Below, piece after piece: positions 39,270-49,700 of a stretch of 64,000 bases of DNA. The stretch spans positions 930,001-994,000 of the forward strand of contig OX595995.1 of the NCBI GenBank assembly GCA_951394045.1, written 5' to 3'. The translations under genes were made by a program, and so were the position numbers. The notes beneath the pieces were generated by a model. The model was given only the letters and a program-made list of their open reading frames with translations. It was not told the DNA's origin and did not search any database. Positions within the stretch are counted from its first letter, which is position 1. Every line of letters begins with the position of its first letter. Origin of the DNA: Nitzschia sp. DOCU1. Lineage: Eukaryota; Bacillariophyta; Bacillariophyceae; Bacillariales; Bacillariaceae.

Positions 39270-40396
39270 TTAGGCCCAAATGAAAAGGCTTGACATGGAA
39301 AGAACCAGCATCCCAACAAGTCCGGCAACCAGGGAATGTTTTAGTGTGGCACTGTCCGGCTCGGTGGCACTGGTGGGAGCTTTCGTCGGGGCAGGGAGAG
39401 GAACATCTCCAACATCCGTTGTTCCAACGCAATGATCATGTTCCACGCGGCTAAAGACGTCACAAGGTCGGACAATTCTCTCCGTGACTCCACTATTGTA
39501 CAAGGTTCGGCCCGCATACATATCGAAATCCGCCTGAAAGCCCTGGGAACAAGCCAAACATGCAGCATATTCACAAACGGGTGGATCGTCTTCATTCAAC
39601 TTGGTCACTCCTGTAGAATCGGGAAGACATGTGACAGCGCATTGGAGCGTATTGGCTGCCCCAAAATGAGCCCAAAGTGTGGCGCAGGGTGTGGTGAAGC
39701 CCATGTCGGCATAACATTGGACCAAAGTCTCAAAACGGTCCGAGGCACTCGAAAGAGTGTATGTGGTGGCGCAGAGGATGCTGTTTGTTTCCAAAATCCC
39801 CAAAAGTGAAATACGGACCCACCAGTCCTGAGCAGAACTACAAACACCACAACCTTGAAATAGTAGTAGTGTACAGAGTCAAAAATTATGGGAGTAAGCG
39901 AGCCATTCCGGGAGAACTAATACCATGTAGTCTTCGTAATTTCAAACTTACCACCAGTGTGGGTCACAGCCGCGCCATCGGCGACAGCTGCATCCTCGGA
40001 ATCGTATGTTAAGACTTCATATTCTCTGTTGGCACAAGTCGTGTCGTCCGGGTTGTACTTGAAAGCGCAGACGCTAGTATCGGTGGAAGTCGGGGCTTCG
40101 CAGGCGGGCAACTGCGTTTGCGGGATGTTGTCGAGAGGACCGACACTGTTGATAAATGGATAGCAAGGCGACCCATCGGCTGCCTGCAGTTCCAAAAAAG
40201 AGGGACTGTTGGTCAAGACAAACGTGCTAAGCACACTTTCCACGGTCAAGTCAAAGCCATCCACAATGCCGGTTTCATCGGTGGGGCAAGTACCACCGGT
40301 GCCAGGCGCACACCAGCAGTCTCCACAGCGAGCGTTCAAAGCAGCCTGGGCGGTCAATACCAGAGAAAAGAATGACAGGGAACGGAAAATCATCAT
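39270..40396 (-). CDS. Cys-rich secreted protein family, member 3
   Basis: Two exons, 39952-40396 and 39270-39853, with a 98-nt intron (GTAAGT ... TCAAG, phase 1), giving 342 aa. Signal peptide MMIFRSLSFFSLVLTAQA. Landmarks: CGDCWC, LGPL-type SVGPLDNIP, LTYDSEDA, THTGG at the junction, CGVCSSAQDWW, FSRVEHDHCVG, then a Pro/Thr linker and a hydrophobic C-terminus. It is the most diverged of the three (the Ala before CGVC is Gly here, and the CGDCWC loop is followed by APGTGGTC). Function unknown. Confidence 0.78.
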
Positions 40397-41085
40397 GCTG
40401 GATGTATCAATATATGATTGAATAACAACGAGCCGCTGTTATGTTGACCAAAGTGAAACTGGCTGTGTTGCGGTGGCAGGGAAGGAGATGCGGGGGATTT
40501 TTTGAAACGCATTGGAGTTCGTATTCTCTATCTATTCTATGTACGATTATAGGTTTGTACGATTGCCAGGAAACAGGCTGGCCGTCGTGCACTTGTGACG
40601 TCTGAATATCTCCTTGCATTCCAGTGGGCTTATTAAATTTGGTTCGACGAACAGTGAAATCTGGGTCACAATGATGTGATGTTAAATAAATGATGTCGCT
40701 TCTGGCATACTGTAGTAAAGCGGGCTTCCGAATGGGTCATTCAAAAGTCTGCTCCATAAACAGAAGCCCGTATCCATCATGCCCATAGTGGTGTGAGGAA
40801 AAAGACATTCAACATGGCTCTTTGGGAGAGGCACAACACTCCTCCCATCTGCTGGCATCCGAGACGAAACCCATTCTTTCACTCACCAGACTACTCTCTG
40901 GCAGCCTACTCGACTGTCTATCTTTGTTGGTGGCAGTTCCTGATCCGCCCCCAGCTAAGAACAAACTCAGAATTCCTTTAACCAAGAAGAGTGTATCCAC
41001 TAGAGATCAATTCTGATCCCATTTGGTCGGTTCTCGGTCCCTGGCATAGTTCAACGCCTTATTCCCACTCTTCTCGGGACGAACA
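40397..41085. promoter_or_regulatory. Divergent region between Cys-rich member 3 and the repeat-tail protein
   Basis: A 689-bp gap containing both promoters. I looked here for a 5' exon encoding a signal peptide for the downstream gene and did not find one. Short frames present lack domains. Confidence 0.4.
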
Positions 41086-43941
41086 ATGGAGACATTGCAT
41101 CGAAATGGCGGTCTTCGCGGTGACCAACGGCGCACAAAGGAAGAGTTCTCCGTTTCAGCCTTCCATTCCGATCGGTCGCTGGGAGAAGCAGAGGTTGAGC
41201 TTTATGGTGAAGGTGGTGTTGGAACCTGTCTGATACGAAACAGTTTGGATACTTTGTACAGCGGCGAAGTCGCCGCATCCGGTGCCGTCTTTACAGTCAA
41301 GGCTCTCTCAAGCTCCATTGAAATTCAAGGAATTGAATTCGCCAATGTCAATGCTGATGATGATAGTACCGTGCAAATCTATGTCCGACAAGGGACGAGC
41401 TTTTCATCGAATAAGGTCGACTGGACCCAGCTAGCTACCACCACATCGGTTCGTTCTCCTGACGGTCTAGGTGCAATTGTACCTCGTGCCGATATGACAG
41501 CTGGTGTGACCATGACCCAAGGAGATGAACGGACTTTCTACATATCACTGGGGAGTAACAATTTGAAAATGGCAGATAGTTCGGCTTCATCAGGGTCTGC
41601 CTTCCAGTCAGATGATTATCTCCAGCTCAATGTCGGGGAGAGCGTGGCGGCGGGTGCCGAATTTTCAGCTTCTCGAACTCCCAATCGAGCCTTTCAGGGT
41701 AAACTTCACTATCGCGTTATAAAGCCTTGTAATACCCTTACTACGGAAACCAAATTGGTCTTTCCCTTCGCCGCAGAACCTGCGACTGACGCTCAGAAAC
41801 TGAACGATGCCGTGTCGGCTGGTTTTAATAAGCTCCTCACGGATGAAGCAGACTTGGCCAGGTGGACAACAGCATATGGGCTGAAAATCAACTCGCTTAC
41901 CCTGAAATCCAAGGGAACATTAGGTACGTGTCTCTACTGCCTCGAACTTCACAAAATCATTTCGCGCCAATGATTCTTACCTGTGCCGAATTTGACAGAC
42001 AACTGCGCTGAACATGGTTTCAAAAACGGCTGTGACTTGTTCGATAGCGACTTGACTCTTGGGCACTACCAGTCGTTGAGTCCGAACGAACTTACTCTAG
42101 ATTTCATGGTCAAACTGGACGCTCGAAATGGGCTTGGAGAGTTGGAGAATTCGCTTAGCGTTGTTTACATCGGCGACCAAGTCTTGAATCAAACGTATGA
42201 TGTTACCATCAACGGAGTGCCCACTGATACACTTTTGGTTCCTCTTCAGAGAGAGTACTTGGAAAAGGTGACGCTTGACTTTATAGACGAATTCTCCGAG
42301 GCGCAAGCTCTTGGTGTGGATATTCAGCAGATTCTCGACGGCCAGCGCCTACTTCGTGGAGGTTTCAAGGATAGTACCCTGGATGAGCGTCATCTTCAGG
42401 CCAAGGAGGAAGCTCCGAGCGGAAAGGTGAAGGTGGAAGCAATTGTTTTTGGTATTGGATCCGATCGCAAGAAATTCACGTCTGAGGTTGAAAAGGCAAT
42501 TGTGAAGAATACGGCACAGTACAAGGAAGAAGTCCAGAAGCGACAGTACTTACCAGGCACCATCAACGATGGGACAAATTTTGGTAATATATTCGAAGAT
42601 ATTGTGGGTATCACAGTCAAACAAGGCGGGACAACGAAGCCAACCACCACCACGGAAGCAACGAACGAGATGGATAAAACTCAAATCCAAATTATTGCTT
42701 TCTCCGTCGGTCTCGGCATTTCGTTTCTTGTGCTTTTTTATCGAGTCATGAAGGATTGCGTTCTAGTAAAGGATGGTTGGGCAATCAAGAAGGAGAAACT
42801 TTCTGACAAAGTCGATCGCGAAAATGCAAAGTACGATAGACCAGAACTTGCTAACATGGACAAACCGAGGCAAAGGGTGAGCACCGCAGTTGATATAAAT
42901 GCCCTCAAGGAGCTTAAGTTGAAAAGTTCTGGAGATGATAGCACAGTTGCAACTAAGGAGAGTACTCAGAGGAGGGGGCGGAAACCTCCCACTTCTCGTG
43001 GAGTCGGAAGGGCAAAGAGTAATGATGATGTGGACTTCTTTGGGAGCTCGAACACCCGCGCTGAGCCGACTCGGGGAGTCGCAAGGACGAAGAGCGGCGA
43101 CTCGACGGAGCTTTTTCGTCGAGGAGAGCCAACACGCGGTGTGGCAAGGACCACGAGCGCCGACGCTAGTCTATTGTTTGGTAGTAGGAGTGCTCACGGC
43201 CGGCCAGACCCCTTGGCCAACAAACAAGATCCCTTGGCGAGCAGAAGCTTTCATGGGAGACCAGAACCTGAATCTCGAGGAGTAGGTCGGGCAAAGAGCA
43301 ATGACGACTTGGATCTTGGCAGATCAAAACCTTTGAGTAGTTTGAGCTCGCATGGACGGGTAGAGCCTTCGCGCACTGTTGCTCGCTCGAAGAGCAGTGA
43401 GCTCATGGAGATGTTTGGAGTTAGGGGTCGCGCTGGCGGTGAGACAGGGCAACCGGAACAAGCAAGGGGGCGTCCGGCTCCAGCCACTAGGGGGGTCCAG
43501 AAATCAAATACATTCGGTGGCGTCGAAGGCTTGATAGGGGGTGGCGCACAGAAACGGCCGTCGTTTCTGTCCGGGGGCAAAAAGAACAGCGGGAATGAAA
43601 CTGATACCACTACGTCAAGTGCGAAGAGCGCTAGTACGACAGAAAGCGGAACGAAAAAGAAAGGCAAGAAGAAGAAGAAGGCAGCCAACGGTGAGGCAAG
43701 TCCCGCGACAAAGAAAAAGAAAAAAACGAAGTCCGCGTCCGCCAAGTCCATGGATAGCAAGTCGTCCGATACTTCGGACGGCAGTAAAGGATCCGGAAAG
43801 AAGAAGAAAAAGGCTACTGCTGAGAAAGGCACGACTAAGAAGAAGAAAAAGAACTCCCTGGAAAATAGTGCTTTGCCTGGAGTACCGAATGGTCGACCGC
43901 CGCCGCCGCCTAAAAGGGTTGACATGTCTGGCCCGCACTAA
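41086..43941 (+). CDS. Single-pass membrane protein with repeated RGVxRxKS-type tail (paralog A)
   Basis: Two exons, 41086-41923 and 41999-43941, with a 75-nt intron (GTACGT ... TGACAG, phase 1), giving 926 aa. The N-terminal ~500 residues form a beta-rich region shared with the neighbouring 1576-aa protein (CLIRNSL, then GAIVPRADM, then RTFYISLGSNNLKM, then GKLHYRVIKPC). One helix follows at about 508-533 (IQIIAFSVGLGISFLVLFY). The tail has about six short repeats (RGVGRAKSNDD, RGVARTKSGDS, RGVARTTSADA, RTVARSKSSEL and variants), then a Lys/Ser/Thr-rich C-terminus ending in a Pro run. The R-x-x-S pattern suits basophilic kinase sites. No signal peptide is visible at the predicted start, so the 5' end may be incomplete. 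Domain unknown. Confidence 0.78.
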
Positions 43942-44002
43942 ATGGATAATAGGTCACGCTTTTCATACACACGCATGATTGTCAGCATCGATACGTTATT
44001 AC

Positions 44003-47000
44003 TTATGGTGGTAGACTTCCCTCGTCTCCCAAGATGTCCTTTAAATGAGCAGCAATCGCCCCCCGTCGTTCGTCTGAAGCGCTCCTTCGAAGCTGTCCCC
44101 TCATAACTTCCTTCTTTGTAGCTGGCGGTACTTCAGGTGGCCGAAGGTCCTTCTTCAATGTAACCTTCACTGGTTTTAGAACTATGGGTTTTACTCCCAG
44201 GGGCCGAGCATCTTTCTTCACGCCATCGAATGACGCGCTCCTTCGAAGCTGTCCCCTCATAACTTCCTTCTTTGTAGCTGGCGGTACTTCAGGTGGCCGA
44301 AGGTCCTTCTTCAATGTAACCTTCACTGGTTTTAGAACTATGGGTTTTACTCCCAGGGGCCGAGCATCTTTCTTCACGCCATCGAATGACGCGCTCCTTC
44401 GAAGCTGTCCCCTCATAACTTCCTTCTTTGTAGCTGGCGGTACTTCAGGTGGCCGAAGGTCCTTCTTCAATGTAACCTTCACTGGTTTTAGAACTATGGG
44501 TTTTACTCCCAGGGGCCGAGCATCTTTCTTCACGCCATCGAATGAAGCGCTCCTTGGGAGATGTTTCTTAAGAACTTCCTGCTTTGCTACAGGCGGTACT
44601 TCGGGTGGCCCAAGGTCCTTCTGCAATGCAACCTTCACTGGTTTTAGAGCTATGGGTTTTGCTCCCAGGGGCTGAGCATCTTTCTTAACGCCATCGAACT
44701 TCACTGGCACCAGGACTTTGCTTCCGCCGGCCAACGACGGGCCTTCGGTTGCGAGAGGAGGCTCGGAATTCACCTTGATCTTTCCAGCTTTTCCCAATTC
44801 GGCTGACTTGCTTCTCGTTACTCTACGCTCCGGTAATCGCAACGGTGTGTCCATGCCGTGATCATGTCGCAAATGTGGCGGTCTCATCAATGTACTGCTT
44901 AGGTCGACCGGCTGCACTGATGTATCTCTCAAATGATTCCTGATCATCAAAACCTTATTATCTTTCGCGGTCGCATTAACTGCGCTACCAGCAGAATCTT
45001 CAAGCGTCGAGTTCGCCGTTTTCGAGGGGGTTCTGGAGCTAATACTTGCAGTGATCGACGATGTTACACTTGAATCGTCATCCCGTGCGCTGAAGCCGGC
45101 ACCAGAGTTCTTGAAAATTCTACGAGGAGGGCCGCCCGTTGCAATCGTGTCCTCGTCCGATTCCTCATTGCTTGACTCGTCTGAGTCCGTCTTCTTGACC
45201 ATGTCCCGAAGAGGGATCTTCTTCCTGATTCCCTCAAGTGGCAGACTTTTTGATTTCGTGACACCACGAATTGCTCCAGCTTGATTGCTTGTTTCTTTCT
45301 CCAGCGTCTTCGGGGACACATTAGGTGTTGGCTTCGATTTTGTACTTTTGTTCGACGTTTGGCCTGCAACCTCACTCTTGGTACTCTTTTCGGACACAAC
45401 ACTCCTAGAGGACTGTGGTACATGTTCGGATTTGCTGATTGGGTCTGGCTTCGACTTTGCACTCTTCTTCGACTTTTTGCTGACACCTCCACTCTTGGCA
45501 GTTTTAGGGCTCTTTCCCGATATAGAGGACGGCGTTCCATGTTCGGATGCGCTGATTGGGTCCCCAATCTTGACAACTGGCGCTTTCTTCACGGCTTTTG
45601 CAGTTTTCTTGGACATTACAGCAGCTTTCGTTGCGATTTGCTTTGACTCATTTTTGTCTGCTTGATATTTGGCGGCTTTTCTGGTGACGTAATCTTCGAA
45701 GTCTGACTCTTCAGAAGATTCCGAGTCATCATCACGAAACTTAGTTGCACCTTTGTGTGTGACTGGCATGCTATTCGCCTTCTTGGGCGGCTTGAACGAC
45801 AACGGTTTGACAGGCGCGCTATCGTCAAAATCACTTTCCTCTGACGATTGTTCCTCGGAAGATTCAATGTCGGAGGCTTCTTCCGACTCAACACCATCGT
45901 CCAATCTGAGCTTTCTGGTCGGAGGGGCGGCTTTCTTCGATACGGCAAGTCTTTTCAAAGTCGGTAGACTGGGGTCTTTGCCTGCTTGGTTCATGGGTTG
46001 GTGCTTCGCAATTCTTATTCCCGGCAAGCTTTTCACGGAATGACCACTCGAGCTGGGAATGCCATTGCCGTTCGACATCTTGAGGCCAGCCTTCTTTTCC
46101 GGAGGATGTTTCCGGAGGTTCGGCAGACTCCTTACCGAATGGCCACTAGAGCTTGGGATTTCCTGGTCCGCTCGATTTTTGGGGGGGTGTTTCTGAATAT
46201 TTGGGACACTCCTTACAGAGTGACCGCTAGAGGAAGGAATAGCCTCTCCGGACGAGTTCATAGCAAGCGGAACCTTTTTGACCGTGGGCAGACTACGGCT
46301 TGGCTTAATACCTCTTGAGGCGCCCGCTTGATTCTTCGGAGGATGCTTCTGGACATGGGGTACACTCCCTACCGAGTGGCCACTCGAAGAAGGGACGCCC
46401 TCGTCTGACGAGGTCTTCGCAACCGGAACCCTTTTGATCATGGGCAAACTGCGGTTTGGTTGGACACCTCGTGAGGCACCAGCCTTATTTTTGGCGGGGC
46501 TCTTACTATCACCTGAGCCATTCTTCTTGTTCACACCAGCCAAACTGCTCCTTGAATGTGCGCTGCCGTCCGAGATATTTTTGTTGCCGGAATCCTTTCC
46601 GCCAATAGGGCGATTAATATTTGGCATGCTCCGGCTGGGCTTGATACCACGCTCCTGCCCAGCCTGATTTTTCGGTGGCTGCCGACTTGCGCTCGAAACG
46701 ACACTACGATCATCGGAGACCGTCTGTCGTGACAGCATGGGAAGGCTTTTATTGGGCCGAATGCCTCGTTGATCACCTGCTCTGTTGACCGGCGTTCGCG
46801 ACGAATTGGACTTACTCGTGGCATTACTCGCATCATCTTTGATATCTGCACCAGAGTCCTTCTTCGTCGTTGGTTGGCGTAACATAGGCATGCTTCTGGA
46901 AGGTCGCACTCCTCGACCGTTCTCTCCGGCCCTGTTCCTTGGTGGTGAAAGCTCCGATCGACTCAAGTCATTGAGTGGTTGCTCAATGGACGGTCGCCTC

Positions 47001-48733
47001 TCAAATGAAGGTCTCCTTCCCTCAAACGACGGCCTTCGACCCTCAAACGATGGTCTTCGACTACCGGTACCATCAAGTTTCAACATTTCCTCTTTTGGAG
47101 CATAGAAAAAGTCCTTATAGACCCTGTAAACGAGATAAATGAACGATAAGGCGATTCCAGCGGAACATAGGCATATCCAGAGAAAGTTTTCCTTTTGAGC
47201 TTCTTCATCCACAGCTTCCGTGCTGGGCAGAGGGGGAGGAGCACCGAAATCTTCGGGTTTCACAATGATTCGTGTCCCACCTAGATCTTCAAACATTGCC
47301 CCAGAGTTGTCCTTATTGATTTCGCCAGGCCTCAATTGCTGACTTGCAAGCTCGAAAATATATTGATCCGCATTTCCTCCGATACCTTCTAGAATGGATG
47401 ATCTAATTTCGCCCTCATTGGGTGCGCTGCCAAATATTGTTGTAACGACCTGTAGCCCATTCCCTTGCAATCGACGATTTACACTCCCTCGTAGGCGGAG
47501 CGGCATTTCAAGTCGACGACTGTTGGTGCTCCCTTCAGACACTTCATCTACCACTGTCGTCGCATAAATCGGTATATCTATCACCCCATCCAGAAATTCG
47601 GCGGTTACCACTTCAAAGTAACGTCGTTGAATCATATTCATTCGCGTTCCTGCCGGCACTCCGACCAGCGTTATGATAAAATCCACACTAAAAACGGGAT
47701 CTCCAACAAACTGTGCCTCAAAATCAGACTGACTGACAACAGACTCAGCCATTTGATCCTCATTATTGAAAATCCCAAGCGTTACTTCGCCAGAGGTAAT
47801 GGTAGGGAGGTGCAGGAATGTTGCCCGCGAAAAGATCAAGGAGCACGTGTCGAAGTCCTCCGGGCATTTCTCCTCAGATCTCCCCATGAATGCAGATTCG
47901 ACCTTCTCGAGCTCCAGAGAGTGAAACTTTTCGTATTTGATCAATTCAGGATCCAAAATGATGACGGCATCAATTGACTTTTGAACGGCCTCGCTCAACG
48001 ATTCCATGACAGCAGCTTCTGGGTTTTCATTGACGGCAAACTGAAGCTCGACAAGAGTAGAAGTCCGTACCGAGTCACAATCTTGAGTCGATTTGTAGTG
48101 TATTCTTCCGGCAAACTCAGACGGTGCGGCAAACGAGTCTGGAAACGGACCGGTATCCAAGGAAACCCCCACTTGAAGCGACAGCAAGCCTGAGTCATCA
48201 GTGAAAAAGCTGTCACCAATAAGGCTGTCAGAAGAGTGAATCTTCAAAATATTGTTTCCTCCTGCGAGATGAATATATATCGAATATGTAGTGCCAGCAT
48301 CCAACGATGCGGCAGTAAATTCCCCGGCTGGAATAATGGCACCTTGCCCACCAGGTGCAGCTTTTGCCACTGTATCCGCGAGCTTTGTCCACTGACTTTC
48401 ATCATTGGTCGAACCAGAGAAATCACCTTCCTTGTAGTAAACTTTTACTGCCATGTCGCCACTTGTCTGAGCATTAAACTCAAACGTCAGAAGGTCAAGC
48501 GATGAATTGGGAATCATGGTGAACATGGTTCCTTGCGCAAACGTCGATGCGTCCTCATACGGTGTCTCCATGGACGTCGTAAAGAGACACTCAGTTAGGC
48601 TGATCTTCTCTACTTCATCCATACGCCGTCGTCGTGCCTGTCCTGCATGACGTGCAGTGACGATAGATTTTTTGTCACCCTCCGAAAAAGTGTCTCGCGG
48701 CCGTCGCCGAACAGATTTCGATGATGCAGACAT
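44003..48733 (-). CDS. Large single-pass membrane protein with RGIxPSRSxP repeats and 52-aa tandem repeats (paralog B)
   Basis: Single exon, 1576 aa. The N-terminal ~500 residues match the beta-rich region of paralog A (CLFTTSM, GAIIPAGEF, YSIYIHLAGGNNILKI, GRIHYKSTQDC). One helix (about 511-535, LWICLCSAGIALSFIYLVY) is at the same position as in A. The tail holds repeats of N-x-A-G-x-x-RG-I/V-x-P-S/N-R-S-x-P (for example RGVRPSRSMPML, RGIRPNKSLPML, RGIKPSRSLPTV), Ser/Glu/Asp-rich acidic blocks and a C-terminal block of four 52-residue repeats. It lies 61 bp tail to tail from A, so the pair arose by inverted duplication or rearrangement. No signal peptide at the predicted N-terminus (Arg-rich). 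Function unknown; a scaffold or signalling adaptor is one possibility. Confidence 0.78.
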   Translation of the reverse strand: MSASSKSVRRRPRDTFSEGDKKSIVTARHAGQARRRRMDEVEKISLTECLFTTSMETPYEDASTFAQGTMFTMIPNSSLDLLTFEFNAQTSGDMAVKVYYKEGDFSGSTNDESQWTKLADTVAKAAPGGQGAIIPAGEFTAASLDAGTTYSIYIHLAGGNNILKIHSSDSLIGDSFFTDDSGLLSLQVGVSLDTGPFPDSFAAPSEFAGRIHYKSTQDCDSVRTSTLVELQFAVNENPEAAVMESLSEAVQKSIDAVIILDPELIKYEKFHSLELEKVESAFMGRSEEKCPEDFDTCSLIFSRATFLHLPTITSGEVTLGIFNNEDQMAESVVSQSDFEAQFVGDPVFSVDFIITLVGVPAGTRMNMIQRRYFEVVTAEFLDGVIDIPIYATTVVDEVSEGSTNSRRLEMPLRLRGSVNRRLQGNGLQVVTTIFGSAPNEGEIRSSILEGIGGNADQYIFELASQQLRPGEINKDNSGAMFEDLGGTRIIVKPEDFGAPPPLPSTEAVDEEAQKENFLWICLCSAGIALSFIYLVYRVYKDFFYAPKEEMLKLDGTGSRRPSFEGRRPSFEGRRPSFERRPSIEQPLNDLSRSELSPPRNRAGENGRGVRPSRSMPMLRQPTTKKDSGADIKDDASNATSKSNSSRTPVNRAGDQRGIRPNKSLPMLSRQTVSDDRSVVSSASRQPPKNQAGQERGIKPSRSMPNINRPIGGKDSGNKNISDGSAHSRSSLAGVNKKNGSGDSKSPAKNKAGASRGVQPNRSLPMIKRVPVAKTSSDEGVPSSSGHSVGSVPHVQKHPPKNQAGASRGIKPSRSLPTVKKVPLAMNSSGEAIPSSSGHSVRSVPNIQKHPPKNRADQEIPSSSGHSVRSLPNLRKHPPEKKAGLKMSNGNGIPSSSGHSVKSLPGIRIAKHQPMNQAGKDPSLPTLKRLAVSKKAAPPTRKLRLDDGVESEEASDIESSEEQSSEESDFDDSAPVKPLSFKPPKKANSMPVTHKGATKFRDDDSESSEESDFEDYVTRKAAKYQADKNESKQIATKAAVMSKKTAKAVKKAPVVKIGDPISASEHGTPSSISGKSPKTAKSGGVSKKSKKSAKSKPDPISKSEHVPQSSRSVVSEKSTKSEVAGQTSNKSTKSKPTPNVSPKTLEKETSNQAGAIRGVTKSKSLPLEGIRKKIPLRDMVKKTDSDESSNEESDEDTIATGGPPRRIFKNSGAGFSARDDDSSVTSSITASISSRTPSKTANSTLEDSAGSAVNATAKDNKVLMIRNHLRDTSVQPVDLSSTLMRPPHLRHDHGMDTPLRLPERRVTRSKSAELGKAGKIKVNSEPPLATEGPSLAGGSKVLVPVKFDGVKKDAQPLGAKPIALKPVKVALQKDLGPPEVPPVAKQEVLKKHLPRSASFDGVKKDARPLGVKPIVLKPVKVTLKKDLRPPEVPPATKKEVMRGQLRRSASFDGVKKDARPLGVKPIVLKPVKVTLKKDLRPPEVPPATKKEVMRGQLRRSASFDGVKKDARPLGVKPIVLKPVKVTLKKDLRPPEVPPATKKEVMRGQLRRSASDERRGAIAAHLKDILGDEGSLPP
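44079..44702. repeat. 156-bp tandem repeats (four copies) in the 3' coding end of paralog B
   Basis: Copies begin at about 44079, 44235, 44391 and 44547. The first three look identical over nearly their whole length; the fourth (5'-most in the gene) differs at many positions. Each encodes 52 residues, including SASFDGVKKDARPLG, VKPIVLKPVKV and LRPPEVPP. The unit length is a multiple of three, so copy number can change without frameshift. Because the repeats are in phase, the opposite strand is also open (44184-44675); that is a shadow. Confidence 0.9.
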
Positions 48734-49511
48734 CGTGACGATTCTTGCTCAAGTTTTTAGAGAACAAAATGAAGGATCCGATACCTTTCCGCCTGATTTA
48801 TGATTGCAAAAGAGTGCAATAACTCGTCGATGCAATACCGGTTGCTTTAATGTTATTCTCGGGTCTAATGGTCACTGAACCACAGGGTGGTGTTTTGGGG
48901 TGCAAAAGCTTCCTCGCGAGACAAAAGCGAAATGTGTTCCTTATTCTCTCATCGGTGCGTGACAGCGGAGTATCTTATCGAAACGGCTGTATCGTACTAC
49001 GTATCTCTCTTGTTGGCAGCAGGGAGCAAAATCGGCATGTCGCTTTCACTCGGTCACCAGCGAAGAAATGTACCACATATTTTTAATAAATACCCGGAAG
49101 CGCCAATCGTGAGGAGGTGCGAACCTACCTGAGAAATTATAGCCCACCTCGATTCTGGCGAACCGGGGTTATGTACGTCAACACGACCTTAAATCTTCGA
49201 TGACCAAAATCCGGCCCAAGCACCGAAAACCGAGCTTCGCTTTTGTCTGCAGATGAATGCAGCAGCGTCCGTCTGTCGGACGAACGCACGAGTGACAACT
49301 GACTGTCTGTCTGTGGTGCGCTCGCTTGCAACAACGAGAAGATGGCAAAATGGCGAGCGTATCCATGAATGAAGGCGACAAGAAAGACGTCGGAAAGCTG
49401 GCCAAAGATACCTGGGCCCGTATTCACACTTGCTTTTGCTGAATCTTTCTACTTCCTGAGGAAACGGGCAAGATCTACCACAATGGTGGGAAGATCGGCT
49501 CAAATTAAACC
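48734..49511. promoter_or_regulatory. Intergenic with promoter of paralog B
   Basis: A 778-bp gap. Overlapping short frames on both strands near 49137-49545 share no domain and I reject them. Confidence 0.4.
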
Positions 49512-49700
49512 ATGGCGGTGTTCCGCCAGATTGCGTTGTTGGCATTTGTTGCTGCTTGCCATGCGGCTGATAATGATCGCTTCAACTATGGCAAAACAAA
49601 AGTCTGCAATGACGGAGGGATCGACTTTGGAATAGAAGAATGGGGTCTCTTAGATTCGAACACCCGTACAGCAACTTCCGAACAGACGGGTTCTAGCTAG
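49512..49700 (+). pseudogene. Truncated secreted-protein gene (carbonic-anhydrase-like N-terminus)
   Basis: A 62-codon frame begins at an ATG in a strong ACCATGG context. It encodes a clear signal peptide (MAVFRQIALLAFVAACHA) followed by NDRFNYGKTK and DFGIEEWGLL. The F-N-Y-x-x-T/K ... D-F/Y-G-x-x-x-W-G pattern recalls the mature N-terminus of alpha-carbonic-anhydrase-like secreted proteins. The frame then stops after about 15 unrelated residues, and no further exon of such a protein is visible to 50040. It reads as the first exon or 5' stub of a gene lost or broken at the edge of the gene-poor repeat region. The family assignment is tentative. Confidence 0.45.

Noticed and set aside
43251..43925. 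224-codon minus-strand frame rich in Phe and Pro
   Set aside because: Shadow of the Lys-rich tail of paralog A: AAG/AAA runs read as CTT/TTT on the other strand.
44184..44675. 163-codon plus-strand frame with perfect 52-residue repeats
   Set aside because: It is antisense to the 156-bp coding repeats of the 1576-aa gene. The repeat period is a multiple of three, which keeps the opposite strand open too.
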